From assembly GCA_029101305.1 (NCBI GenBank), contig JAQXQS010000105.1, positions 1 to 34,398 of the forward strand: 34,398 bases of DNA, read 5' to 3'. A program made the position numbers and the translations under genes. Shown here one piece after another: positions 8,423-16,964 of the stretch. The number at the start of each line of letters is the position of its first letter. The stretch's first letter is position 1. This DNA is from Clostridia bacterium. GTDB lineage: Bacteria; Bacillota; Clostridia; Lachnospirales; Lachnospiraceae. The notes below the pieces were generated by a model. The model saw only the letters and a program-made list of their open reading frames with translations. It was not told the DNA's origin and ran no database searches.

Positions 8423-9133
8423 ATGAATGAACTGAAAATGACTATCAGAGAATTGCCGGAGGAATCGCGCCCCTATGAGAAATGTCTGCAATGGGGGCCA
8501 TCAGTCCTAAGCGATAGTGAGCTTCTGGCTGTGATTCTAAGAAGCGGTGTACCAGGAATGAATTCCCTGGCACTGGCAAATCAAATCTTGAGTCTTACGA
8601 AAGATACCTCATATCCGGGCCTTCTGGGACTTTTACATATGTCCCTGCCGGATCTGATGAAGGTGAACGGAATCGGGAAAGTCAAGGCCGTCCAGCTGAA
8701 ATGTATCGGGGAACTTTCCAAGCGGATGGCATCTGCTGCTGCCAGACCAAGACTTTCTTTCAACGATCCCATTACCATAGCAAAATACTATATGGAGCAT
8801 CTCAGACATGAAGAACAGGAGATGTTGATCGTAATGCTGCTGGATGGAAGAAATCATCTCCTTGGAGAACAGACGATCTCCAAGGGAACCGTAGGAGCTA
8901 CACTTGTTACACCCAGAGAGGTTTTTGTGGAAGCGCTTAAGTTCCATGCAGTAAGCCTGATCCTTGTTCACAACCATCCAAGTGGTGATCCGACGCCCAG
9001 CGACTGTGACCGGGAGATTACGGAGCGGATCTACCGATCCGGAGAGCTTCTTGGGGTGAAGCTTCTGGATCATATCGTGATCGGTGACCAGAGATATGTA
9101 AGTTTCAGAGAACAGGGCTTACTTACTTATTGA
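8423..9133 (+). CDS. radC: RadC family JAB-domain protein
   Basis: RadC-type protein of 236 residues. The N-terminal helix-hairpin-helix part contains VNGIGKVKAVQLKC, and the C-terminal JAMM domain has E...HNHPSGDPTPSDCD, the metal-binding pattern. The start chosen, ATG 8423, follows a GCAGG site by 8 bases and gives the usual MTIRELPEESRPYEKC beginning a few residues in; earlier TTG 8366 or ATG 8378 starts add unconserved residues. A role in DNA repair is historical and doubtful; the biochemical function is unknown. It precedes mreB by 63 bases, the same order as in Bacillus and many clostridia. Confidence 0.94.
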   Translation: MNELKMTIRELPEESRPYEKCLQWGPSVLSDSELLAVILRSGVPGMNSLALANQILSLTKDTSYPGLLGLLHMSLPDLMKVNGIGKVKAVQLKCIGELSKRMASAAARPRLSFNDPITIAKYYMEHLRHEEQEMLIVMLLDGRNHLLGEQTISKGTVGATLVTPREVFVEALKFHAVSLILVHNHPSGDPTPSDCDREITERIYRSGELLGVKLLDHIVIGDQRYVSFREQGLLTY

Positions 9134-9196
9134 AATTGCATATTTTGAAACATTAGGCAGTACTTTTTGAGGGGAGAACGATGAAGGGACAGATAT

Positions 9197-10210
9197 ATGC
9201 TGTTTGAAAAAACATATGGGATAGACCTTGGAAGCAGTTCCGTCAAGGTCTATTCCATGATTCGAAATAAAAGCTACATTGAGAAGAATATGATTGCAGC
9301 GAAAGGCCGCAAAATCATAGCCGTGGGCAACGAAGCGTATGAAATGTTTGAAAAAGCACCATCCGACATTTCCGTAAGTTCGCCGATGGCTTTTGGTATG
9401 ATAGCTAATCTGGAACTGCAGGAAATCGTACTTTACAGTATGATGAGAAAAATTGATAAAATTTTAGGAATAGGCTCTGTTATGTATTTTGCAGTGCCTC
9501 TTGATATGACCGCCATTGAGAAAAGAGCCTACTACCAGGTGGCAAACGGCCACTGGCTCCGTAAAAACCGTGTTTATATGGTAGAAGCCCCCATAGCAGA
9601 TGCTATCGCCATGGGAGTTGATCTGGAAAATAATGCAGGAAGCATGGTGGTAAACATCGGTGCCCAGAGCACCAATTTTTCCATTATCACAGGTGGACGT
9701 ATTATTATCAGTAAAAAGATTCCCATTGGCGGACGGCAGATGAATGAAGCCGTGTGCAGCGAGGTGCGTAAGCGTTACAATCTCCAGATCGGAACCCGTA
9801 CAGGGAAGCGTCTGAAGCTGGTAATGGGCCGGCTTGCAGACCAGCATAAGCAGGCACGTAAAGTAGTCGGGATCGACAGTGTATCCGGGCTTCCGCGGGA
9901 AGAAGTTATTTCAGCTTACGTGGTAAATGCCGGGATCATGAACTGTGTCAACGAGATCGGAGCGCAGATGAAAATTTTTCTGGAGCGTATTCCCCCTCAG
10001 ATTTCCTATCATATAGCGAAAGAGGGAATTTATCTGACTGGAGGAAGTACCCGGATTTCCCATATAGATACATATCTGGCAAGCTATACAGGTTATTCCT
10101 TCAATCTGTCAGATCTATACGAGACTTCTGCTGTCAAGGGTCTTGAGAAAATCATCCATGACAAGGAGCTTCGCAAATGGGCACAGCCCATCACACAAAG
10201 AAAATTATAG
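9197..10210 (+). CDS. mreB: Divergent MreB-like actin homologue
   Basis: MreB polymers guide cell-wall synthesis along the sidewall. This 337-residue protein has the actin/Hsp70 fold order: phosphate-1 GIDLGSSSVKVY, VGNEAYEMF, the EKRAYYQVA segment, and a C-terminal TGGSTRI adenosine motif. ATG 9197 is seven bases after AAGGGA. Two key residues differ from canonical MreB: the EEP glutamate is Ala (VEAP, A131) and the phosphate-2 Asp is Asn (NIGAQST, N153). They are 22 residues apart, exactly as E143 and D165 are in E. coli MreB. The sequence is otherwise intact and under a normal ribosome site, so it is not a pseudogene. mreC and mreD follow, which supports a cell-shape role; FtsA-like is the alternative. 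Confidence 0.88.
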   Translation: MLFEKTYGIDLGSSSVKVYSMIRNKSYIEKNMIAAKGRKIIAVGNEAYEMFEKAPSDISVSSPMAFGMIANLELQEIVLYSMMRKIDKILGIGSVMYFAVPLDMTAIEKRAYYQVANGHWLRKNRVYMVEAPIADAIAMGVDLENNAGSMVVNIGAQSTNFSIITGGRIIISKKIPIGGRQMNEAVCSEVRKRYNLQIGTRTGKRLKLVMGRLADQHKQARKVVGIDSVSGLPREEVISAYVVNAGIMNCVNEIGAQMKIFLERIPPQISYHIAKEGIYLTGGSTRISHIDTYLASYTGYSFNLSDLYETSAVKGLEKIIHDKELRKWAQPITQRKL

Positions 10211-10272
10211 TATTCGCGGTTTTTGCCGTTCGTTTTTATAATAAATAATTCGTTTTTTAGGGGTGCCATTTT

Positions 10273-11181
10273 ATGAAAAACCTTAAGAAAAAATTCCGGT
10301 TTCGTATTAATCTGAAAAGTAAACACTTGTTGGCAATTATGTCCCTTTTCTGCCTGAGCTGCATTGTAGCTACATTTGCGTCTGGTATTTCCACAGCTCC
10401 TTTACAGGAAGCCGCAGGAATTGTCATAGTTCCATTTGAAAAGAGCATTGAAAAAATTGGTGCTATGGTCCGTTCTGTAAGTGATAGCTTTCAGGACAAG
10501 CAGGACCTGATCTTTGAAAATGAAGAGCTGAAAGCAGAAATTGACAGTCTGACCACCCAGAATAACAAGCTGATCCAGGATCAGGGAGAATACCAGCGCC
10601 TGAAAGAGTTGTATAATCTGGATCAGACCTATGAGGAGTATCCGAAGGTGGCTGCCACTATCATTTCCAAGGATCCTGGCAACTGGTATGATACTTTTAT
10701 GATCAATAAAGGATCTGATGACGGAATCCGCGTTGATAACAATGTAATTGCAGGAAAGGGACTTGTAGGGATCGTGACAGAGGTAGGTTCTTCCTGGGCC
10801 ACAGTCCGCTCGATTATCGATGATAGCAGCAGTGTCAGTGCCATGACAGTCAGTACATCTGATAACTGCATCGTAACGGGAGACCTGGAGCTGATCGATG
10901 AGGGAAAACTGCGTTTTGAGCAGCTTTATGATCAGGAGGATAAAGTCACAGTAGGAGAGCGCATTGTTACTTCCAATATCAGTGAGAAATTCGTTGAGGG
11001 TCTTTTTATCGGATATGTAAGTGAAGTACAGGTGGACAGCAACAATCTGACCAAGACCGGTACCATTGTCACGCCGGTAGATTTTCTTCATCTGAAGGAT
11101 GTGTTTGTTATTACAGTCAATAAACAGGATATGATAGATGAAACTGCCACAGATGGACAGGAGGGTGCAGATGAAGAGTAA
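10273..11181 (+). CDS. mreC: Rod shape-determining protein MreC
   Basis: MreC is a bitopic membrane protein that bridges MreB and MreD to the PBP2-RodA synthase. The product has 302 residues: a basic start, a membrane segment at about 16-38, a predicted coiled coil at about 70-115 (rich in E, L, K, Q), then the beta-domain with VIAGKGLVGIV, WATVRSIIDDSS and the late GERIVTSNISEKFVEGLFIG, all typical of MreC. ATG 10273 follows an AGGGG site. The end overlaps mreD by 11 bases, which suggests coupled translation. Confidence 0.95.
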   Translation: MKNLKKKFRFRINLKSKHLLAIMSLFCLSCIVATFASGISTAPLQEAAGIVIVPFEKSIEKIGAMVRSVSDSFQDKQDLIFENEELKAEIDSLTTQNNKLIQDQGEYQRLKELYNLDQTYEEYPKVAATIISKDPGNWYDTFMINKGSDDGIRVDNNVIAGKGLVGIVTEVGSSWATVRSIIDDSSSVSAMTVSTSDNCIVTGDLELIDEGKLRFEQLYDQEDKVTVGERIVTSNISEKFVEGLFIGYVSEVQVDSNNLTKTGTIVTPVDFLHLKDVFVITVNKQDMIDETATDGQEGADEE

Positions 11182-11698
11182 GATTGTGTTTTTTCTTACC
11201 ATTATAATATGTTTTCTTCTGCAGTGTACGGTTATGGATCTGATTTCTATTGGATCTGTAACACCTAATCTTATGCTGGTTCTGTGTGTTTCCATGGGAT
11301 TGATGCGCGGACGTAAAAGCGGCTTATGGGCGGGCTTTTTCTCGGGACTGCTTGTGGATCTGTTTTTTGGTTCTATATTTGGATTTTATGCATTAATATA
11401 CATGTATATTGGCTATTTAAGTGGATATGCACATAGAATTTATTATGATGATGATGTGAAGGTTCCTATGTTTCTGACAGCAATTGCAGACCTTTTATAT
11501 AATTTATCCATCTACGGCCTGCAATTCCTTCTGAGGGGAAGACTGGGGCTCAGGACGTATCTTTACAGGATCATCATACCGGAAATTTTTTATACGGTAT
11601 TTATTACCTTGATTGTATACCGGATTTTCCGCTACATTAACTATCGCTATATGAACATAACCAGGAAAGAAAGTGAGTCTATTTGGGTACTAAAATAA
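11171..11698 (+). CDS. mreD: Rod shape-determining protein MreD
   Basis: A 175-residue polytopic membrane protein. It begins at ATG 11171 six bases after GGAGG, inside the end of mreC; the upstream ATG at 11138 is in mreC and less likely. Membrane segments can be seen at about 3-22, 28-45, 50-80 and 88-110, and the family-typical stretch GLWAGFFSGLLVDLFFGS is present. It overlaps the TTG start of the PBP2 gene by 16 bases. MreD works with MreC in the elongation complex. Sequence conservation in this family is low, so the call rests on topology plus position. Confidence 0.92.
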   Translation: MKSKIVFFLTIIICFLLQCTVMDLISIGSVTPNLMLVLCVSMGLMRGRKSGLWAGFFSGLLVDLFFGSIFGFYALIYMYIGYLSGYAHRIYYDDDVKVPMFLTAIADLLYNLSIYGLQFLLRGRLGLRTYLYRIIIPEIFYTVFITLIVYRIFRYINYRYMNITRKESESIWVLK

Positions 11699-14580
11699 AG
11701 AGAATTTTTAAGAAAATCAGTTTAAAACGAACGACAGTACTGATTCTGGCGTTTGTCCTCATGTCAGTAGTTCTGGTCCGGAGGTTATTTGACCTGCAGA
11801 TCATTCAGGGCGAAGATTACATCAGCAAGTTCCAGGCAAGGACGACCAAGGAACGAGTGATCAAAAGCACCCGTGGAAATATCCTGGACAGGAACGGGGA
11901 TATACTGGCCTCCAACGTGCTGTCTTATTCCCTGACGCTTGAGGATAACGGAACATATACCTCTACAAGGGAGAAGAACCTGACCTTAAATGGCGTCGCC
12001 TATCAGGTTCTGCAGATTCTTCACAGCAATGGGGATGATATCACCCATTCTTTTCACATTATCGTTGATGATAATGGGGAATATGCTTTTGATGTGACAG
12101 AGGGATTCACATTGAATCGTTTTCGTGCAGATATTTACGGGGAAGCTTTAATTGATAATCTGACAGAAGAGCAGAAAAACGCAACTGCTGCACAGATGAT
12201 GGATTTTCTCACTGGTTCTGAGAAATTTTCCATTGTTCTTGACGGGGAACGTGCGTACACAGACGATGAACTGACGTCCCACGGTCTGCCTCTTTCGCTG
12301 ACAAAGCAGGAAATGCTGGATATAGCCACTATCCGTTATGAACTGAATACTAACAGTTTTAAGAAATATATGCAGGTGACCATAGCCACAAATGTCAGTG
12401 AGAAGTCTGTTGCTGCGATCATGGAAAACAAAACAGGTCTTCAGGGAATTGATGTTGTGGAAGATTCTATCCGCCAATATATTGATGATGAAAGTATGGC
12501 ACCTATCCTTGGTTATACAGGAAAAGCTTCTTCGGAAGAACTGACAGAGCTACGCAAACAGAATCCGGATTATTCCAATGATGCAATTGTAGGAAAAGCC
12601 GGAATTGAGCAGTATATGGAACTTACCCTGCAGGGAACCGATGGAAAGGAAACCGTTTCGGTTGATAACCTTGGAAAAGTTTTGAAAATCGATGAAGATA
12701 CGAAGGTGGAGCCTGTTGCCGGTAATGATGTGCAGCTTACCATTGATACAGACTGGCAGTCTGCTATTTACCAGATCCTGAAGCAAAGGGTAGCAGGTGT
12801 TCTTCTGACGAAGATTGATGCGGTAAAGACATTTGATTATTCCAGTGTTACAGATGCCAGCCAGATCCGTATCCCTATTTATGATGTATATAATGCACTG
12901 ATTTCCAACAGTGTGATTGATATCAATAAATTCAGTAATGAAGATACCTCTGATGTAGAAAAAAATTTATATGCCAAATTTCAACAAAAGCAGCAGAGCG
13001 TTTTTGATACAATAAGCTCGAAGCTTAATGGCAGTAATCCGCCGGCATATAAAGATGAAGATGAGGAAACCCAGGAATATCTTTCTTATATCTGTAATGA
13101 TCTTCTTAGGGATACATTGGGAATTATTTCCAGGGATGCCGTTGATACTTCTGATGCCACCTATAAAGCATGGACAACAGATGAGAGTATCAGTCTGAAA
13201 GAATATCTGACTTATGCTACAAGCCAGGGCTGGATTGATATCAGCAGTTTTTCACCAGAGGGAGAATATCTGGACTCAGAGGAAATTTACCAGGCTCTGA
13301 CAGCTTACATCGTTGACTATCTTAGCACAGATACTGGATTTTCCAAGCTCTTATATAAGTATATGCTTCTGGAAGATACCATTTCCGGGCAGGAAATCTG
13401 TCTGGTGCTTTACGAACAGGGAGTACTGGATAAAAATGATGGTACTTACGAAAGCCTGGCTTCCGGCGCTATGGGTGCCTATGATTTTATGATCAATAAG
13501 ATTTATAATCTGGAGATTGAGCCTGCACAGCTGGCCTTAATGCCATGTTCTGCTTCTGCGGTAGTTGTGGATGTAAAGACTGGAGATGTGGTGTCATTGG
13601 TATCGTATCCAGGATATGATAATAACCGTCTTACAAATGATATGGACACAGAATATTATGCAAAGCTGGCACTTGACCAGTCCAGTCCGTTTTTTAACAA
13701 GGCGACGCAGCAGACCACTGCACCTGGTTCTACTTTAAAGCTTCTTTCCACCATTGCTGGTATGGAAGAAGGGGTAATCAGTGAAGATACTTATATCGAA
13801 TGTACAGGAACTTTTGATTATGTGGATCCGCCGATCAACTGCTGGGATAAGAACGGTCACGGAAGCCTTGATATCAGAACGGCTATTGAACAGTCCTGTA
13901 ACTATTTCTTTAATATGATCGGTTTCCAGCTTGGAAAAGTGGGAGACAATGAATTTTCTGAAGTACAGAGTTTAAGTAAGCTTCAGGAATATGCATCTCT
14001 GATCGGTCTGGACAAAAAAACGGGAATCGAGCTGTCTGAGGCTTCACCGAAGGTTTCAGATGCAAAGGCAGTTCCTTCTTATATGGGACAGGGTAATAAC
14101 CTGTTTACCACTACAGAGTTGGCACGCTATGCTACGGTTATGGCAACTTCCGGAAACGTATTCAAGCTGACCCTTCTGGACAAGGTAAGTGATCCTAAGG
14201 GAGAGGTTATCCAGGAATATGAACCGGAAATCCAGGATGTGGTAAATATTTCTTCCAACATCTGGGATGTGATCCATGATGGTATGCGCCGCGTAATCCA
14301 GACCCATACACAGTTTGACGGGCTGGGAGTTGAAGTTGCCGGAAAGACAGGTACCGCAGAGCTTGATCTCCGCCATCCGAACCATGGTCTTTTTATCGGT
14401 TATGCGCCAGTATCTGATCCGGAGTACGCTGTAGCGATCCGTATTGCTAATGGTTACAGCTCCGGTAATGCATGTCTGATCGCTAATGATATATTTAAAT
14501 ATATGTACAATCTTGCTGATAAAGATTCTATTCTCACAGGCGTTGCGTCTACAGATACCAGTGAGACATCGAATGACTAA
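11683..14580 (+). CDS. mrdA: Penicillin-binding protein 2, elongasome transpeptidase with a large insertion
   Basis: A class B PBP that crosslinks peptidoglycan together with RodA. After a membrane segment (about residues 16-36) come the pedestal motifs (RTTKERVIKSTRGNILDRNG), a dimerisation domain and the transpeptidase, with S683-TLK, S738-CN and K888-TG. The start is TTG 11683; the first in-frame ATG would cut into the membrane segment. At 965 residues it is much longer than the usual 600-700. The extra length is mostly an insertion between LTIDTDWQ (about 355) and VVVDVKTGDV (about 625), which contains an acidic, Ser/Thr/Tyr-rich, mainly helical segment with no motif I recognise. It follows mreBCD directly, as expected for the elongation PBP. 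Confidence 0.95.
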   Translation: MGTKIKRIFKKISLKRTTVLILAFVLMSVVLVRRLFDLQIIQGEDYISKFQARTTKERVIKSTRGNILDRNGDILASNVLSYSLTLEDNGTYTSTREKNLTLNGVAYQVLQILHSNGDDITHSFHIIVDDNGEYAFDVTEGFTLNRFRADIYGEALIDNLTEEQKNATAAQMMDFLTGSEKFSIVLDGERAYTDDELTSHGLPLSLTKQEMLDIATIRYELNTNSFKKYMQVTIATNVSEKSVAAIMENKTGLQGIDVVEDSIRQYIDDESMAPILGYTGKASSEELTELRKQNPDYSNDAIVGKAGIEQYMELTLQGTDGKETVSVDNLGKVLKIDEDTKVEPVAGNDVQLTIDTDWQSAIYQILKQRVAGVLLTKIDAVKTFDYSSVTDASQIRIPIYDVYNALISNSVIDINKFSNEDTSDVEKNLYAKFQQKQQSVFDTISSKLNGSNPPAYKDEDEETQEYLSYICNDLLRDTLGIISRDAVDTSDATYKAWTTDESISLKEYLTYATSQGWIDISSFSPEGEYLDSEEIYQALTAYIVDYLSTDTGFSKLLYKYMLLEDTISGQEICLVLYEQGVLDKNDGTYESLASGAMGAYDFMINKIYNLEIEPAQLALMPCSASAVVVDVKTGDVVSLVSYPGYDNNRLTNDMDTEYYAKLALDQSSPFFNKATQQTTAPGSTLKLLSTIAGMEEGVISEDTYIECTGTFDYVDPPINCWDKNGHGSLDIRTAIEQSCNYFFNMIGFQLGKVGDNEFSEVQSLSKLQEYASLIGLDKKTGIELSEASPKVSDAKAVPSYMGQGNNLFTTTELARYATVMATSGNVFKLTLLDKVSDPKGEVIQEYEPEIQDVVNISSNIWDVIHDGMRRVIQTHTQFDGLGVEVAGKTGTAELDLRHPNHGLFIGYAPVSDPEYAVAIRIANGYSSGNACLIANDIFKYMYNLADKDSILTGVASTDTSETSND

Positions 14581-14589
14581 GAACTGTTT

Positions 14590-14618
14590 ATGCCTGCCAG
14601 GAGTGCCTTGGCAGGCAT
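14590..14618 (+). other. Hairpin in the PBP2-minD spacer
   Basis: ATGCCTGCCA (14590-14599) pairs perfectly with TGGCAGGCAT (14609-14618), and the stem can extend by two G-C pairs past one bulged T. There is no T-run after it, so it is not a standard terminator. It may be a processing or stability element between the pbp and min parts of the operon. Confidence 0.7.
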
Positions 14619-14620
14619 AT

Positions 14621-14680
14621 CCGTAAGAAAAAATATCAGAATTTTGGAACACCGTAAGAAAACACCAGAATTTTGGAACA
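14621..14680 (+). repeat. Imperfect two-copy tandem repeat upstream of minD
   Basis: Copies at 14621-14651 (31 bases) and 14652-14680 (29 bases) both run from CCGTAAGAAAA to CAGAATTTTGGAACA, differing by a short indel and substitutions in the middle. The tract fills the space between the hairpin and the minD ribosome site (AGGAGG at about 14689-14694). No protein-coding frame of length crosses it. Confidence 0.8.
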
Positions 14681-14705
14681 TTTTGTTTAGGAGGAATCAG
14701 AGAAA

Positions 14706-15488
14706 ATGGGTGAAGTCATTGTCATTACATCCGGAAAAGGCGGTGTTGGAAAAACCACTACCGTGGCGAATATTGGAACCGGACTGGCTATGATGGGCAA
14801 AAAAACAGTTGTTGTGGATACGGATATCGGCCTTCGTAATCTGGATGTTGTGCTTGGGCTGGAGAACCGGATCGTATACAATCTGGTAGACGTGATAAAT
14901 GGCAGCTGCCGTTTGAAACAGGCACTGATCAAGGACAAGCGTCATCCTGAACTGTACCTTCTGCCCTCAGCACAGACAAAGGATAAAACTGCTGTATCAC
15001 CAGAGCAGATGATCAAGCTGACAGATGATCTGAGAGAGGACTTTGATTATATTTTGCTGGATTGTCCGGCGGGAATCGAGCAGGGCTTTAAAAATGCGAT
15101 TGCTGGTGCTGATAAAGCGCTTGTCGTAACGACGCCGGAAGTATCGGCTATCCGTGACGCAGATCGTATCATAGGGCTTCTGGAAGCAAATGACCTGCGT
15201 GATATTCACCTGATCATCAACAGACTCCGACCAGATATGATTGCCCGGGGTGATATGATGTCTGTTGATGATGTGACTGAAATTCTGGCGGTAGATCTGA
15301 TCGGGACACTTCTGGATGACGAACAGATCGTGGTAGCAACCAATCAAGGGGAGCCTCTTTCCGGTAAAAATTCCCAGGCGGAGGAAGAATACCGCAATAT
15401 ATGCCGCAGACTTATGGGAGAGGAAGTTCCTTTTGTGGAAATCAAGCAGAAAAAGAGTGTGCTTTCCCGATTGTTTAAAAGACATTAA
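14706..15488 (+). CDS. minD: Septum site-determining ATPase MinD
   Basis: MinD is a membrane-cycling ParA-type ATPase that carries MinC and is displaced by MinE. The 260-residue product has the deviant Walker A GKGGVGKTT (residues 10-18), DTDIGLRNLD, the DCPAGIE Walker B-like motif, and an amphipathic C-terminal helix (KKSVLSRLFKR) that is the membrane-targeting sequence. The ribosome site is AGGAGG. minE follows after 69 bases, while minC, which is often directly upstream, is absent here. All motifs required for activity are present. Confidence 0.97.
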   Translation: MGEVIVITSGKGGVGKTTTVANIGTGLAMMGKKTVVVDTDIGLRNLDVVLGLENRIVYNLVDVINGSCRLKQALIKDKRHPELYLLPSAQTKDKTAVSPEQMIKLTDDLREDFDYILLDCPAGIEQGFKNAIAGADKALVVTTPEVSAIRDADRIIGLLEANDLRDIHLIINRLRPDMIARGDMMSVDDVTEILAVDLIGTLLDDEQIVVATNQGEPLSGKNSQAEEEYRNICRRLMGEEVPFVEIKQKKSVLSRLFKRH

Positions 15489-15557
15489 GCATCAGGTTGC
15501 CAGTAATTATATTATGTAAATCATATACTCGCAGACTCAGAAATGGAGGGACTTCCA

Positions 15558-15800
15558 ATGAAAACCTTTTGGCATAATAAAAGGCGTTCTGCTGGTTTCG
15601 CCCGTGACCGGATGAAATTGCTTCTGATCTCAGAACGCATAGAGTGCTCTCCACAGATGATGAAAATGTTAAAAAGTGATCTGGTACATACGGTAAAGAA
15701 GTATGTAACCATAGAGGAGAATAAAGTGAAAATACAAATATCCCAGGAACCGCCTGTATTGATGGCGTACATTCCTGTGATAACGAAAAAGGATAGATAA
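15558..15800 (+). CDS. minE: Cell division topological specificity factor MinE
   Basis: An 80-residue protein. The pattern RRSAGFARDRMKLLLISER is the N-terminal MinD-activating helix, followed by the dimerising beta-domain (DLVHTVKKYVTIEENKVKIQI). ATG 15558 lies eight bases after GGAGGG; an ATG at 15543 overlaps that site and is less likely. Its place between minD and rodA supports the assignment. MinE stimulates MinD ATPase and, in species that have it, produces Min oscillation or gradients. The C-terminus (PPVLMAYIPVI) is a little shorter than that of E. coli MinE. Confidence 0.92.
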   Translation: MKTFWHNKRRSAGFARDRMKLLLISERIECSPQMMKMLKSDLVHTVKKYVTIEENKVKIQISQEPPVLMAYIPVITKKDR

Positions 15801-15803
15801 TTT

Positions 15804-16964
15804 ATGATTAAACAGTATAAGCTACGTTTTTACAATTTCAAACTGGTAATTCTCCTGACTGCGATCAGTCTGTTTGGAGTGCAGCTGGTAGCCAGTGCAT
15901 CACCGGATCTTAGAAACAAGCAACTTCTTGGCGTTGTGATGGGGCTGGTGATCCTGGTGATCCTGTCATTGATGGACTATTCCTGGATCCTGAATTTCCA
16001 GTGGATCATGTATGGATTTAATCTGCTTATGCTTATTGGTGTGCGATTATTTGGAAGTGAGGCTGGTGGTGCCTCCAGATGGCTGGATATTGGAGGCTTC
16101 CGTTTTCAGCCTACCGAGCTTTCCAAAATTATTATTATTTTGTTTTTTGCCAAGTTTTTTATGGATCATGAGGATGACATTAATACATTCAGGGTATTGG
16201 CAGAGTCGGCTCTTCTTCTTGCAGTACCGCTTGCCCTGATCTATGCGCAGCCAGATATGAAAAATACCATAACGGTAACAATTATTTTTTGCATTTTGCT
16301 GTATGTTGCAGGACTTAGCTATAAGATCATCGGAGGTGCTATCCTGATCGCGGTTCCGTTGCTTATCATATTCTTGTCCATTGTTGTACAACCGGATCAG
16401 ACCTTGATCAAGGATTACCAGAGACAGCGTATTATGTCTTTCCTTTATCCGGAAAATGAGGAATATCAGGATGATATTGAACAGCAGAACAACTCCAAGA
16501 CGGCAATTGCCTCTGGAGAACTGGTAGGGAAGAAGCTGTCTGGGGAAGACCAGGTATCTTCTGTAAATGCAGGTAACTTTGTGGCAGAAAACCAGACAGA
16601 CTTTATTTTTGCTGTTGCAGGAGAGGAATATGGATTTATAGGATGTACCACATTGGTTATTTTGCTTCTCCTGATTTCTGTGGAATGCATCAGGATGAGC
16701 CTGAGGGCAAAAGATCTTGCCGGGAAAATAGTCTGCTGTGGAGTTGGCAGCATTGTGGCGATACAGAGCTTTCTGAATATCTGCGTTGCCACAGGACTTG
16801 CTCCCAATACAGGTACGCCTCTTCCTTTTGTAAGTTATGGTCTGACTTCCCTGGTCAGTCTGTTTATCGGTATGGGACTGGTAATGAATGTAGGACTGCA
16901 GAGCAGCGCTTATAATAAAGAACTTAAGAAAAAAGAAATCGATAAGAAAGAGGAATACCTATAA
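15804..16964 (+). CDS. rodA: RodA-type SEDS peptidoglycan polymerase
   Basis: A 386-residue polytopic membrane protein of the SEDS family, the lipid II glycosyltransferase partner of PBP2. About ten membrane segments are visible. Family motifs include ASRWLDIGGFRFQPTELSK, the large loop ending in ENQTDFIFAVAGEEYGFIG, and the C-terminal TGLAPNTGTPLPFVSYGLTS. It starts three bases after minE, with AAGGA about ten bases upstream. RodA rather than FtsW or SpoVE is inferred from the operon with mreBCD and PBP2. Its TAA shares an A with the ATG of the next gene. Confidence 0.94.
   Translation: MIKQYKLRFYNFKLVILLTAISLFGVQLVASASPDLRNKQLLGVVMGLVILVILSLMDYSWILNFQWIMYGFNLLMLIGVRLFGSEAGGASRWLDIGGFRFQPTELSKIIIILFFAKFFMDHEDDINTFRVLAESALLLAVPLALIYAQPDMKNTITVTIIFCILLYVAGLSYKIIGGAILIAVPLLIIFLSIVVQPDQTLIKDYQRQRIMSFLYPENEEYQDDIEQQNNSKTAIASGELVGKKLSGEDQVSSVNAGNFVAENQTDFIFAVAGEEYGFIGCTTLVILLLLISVECIRMSLRAKDLAGKIVCCGVGSIVAIQSFLNICVATGLAPNTGTPLPFVSYGLTSLVSLFIGMGLVMNVGLQSSAYNKELKKKEIDKKEEYL

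Noticed and set aside
10402-11295. Long antisense ORF of 297 codons opposite mreC
   Set aside because: Shadow frame of a well-supported gene, without ribosome site or recognisable motif.
15512-15522. TTATGTAAATC resembling half of a Firmicute dif site
   Set aside because: The partner arm six bases away does not match, and the sequence lies inside the minD-minE spacer.
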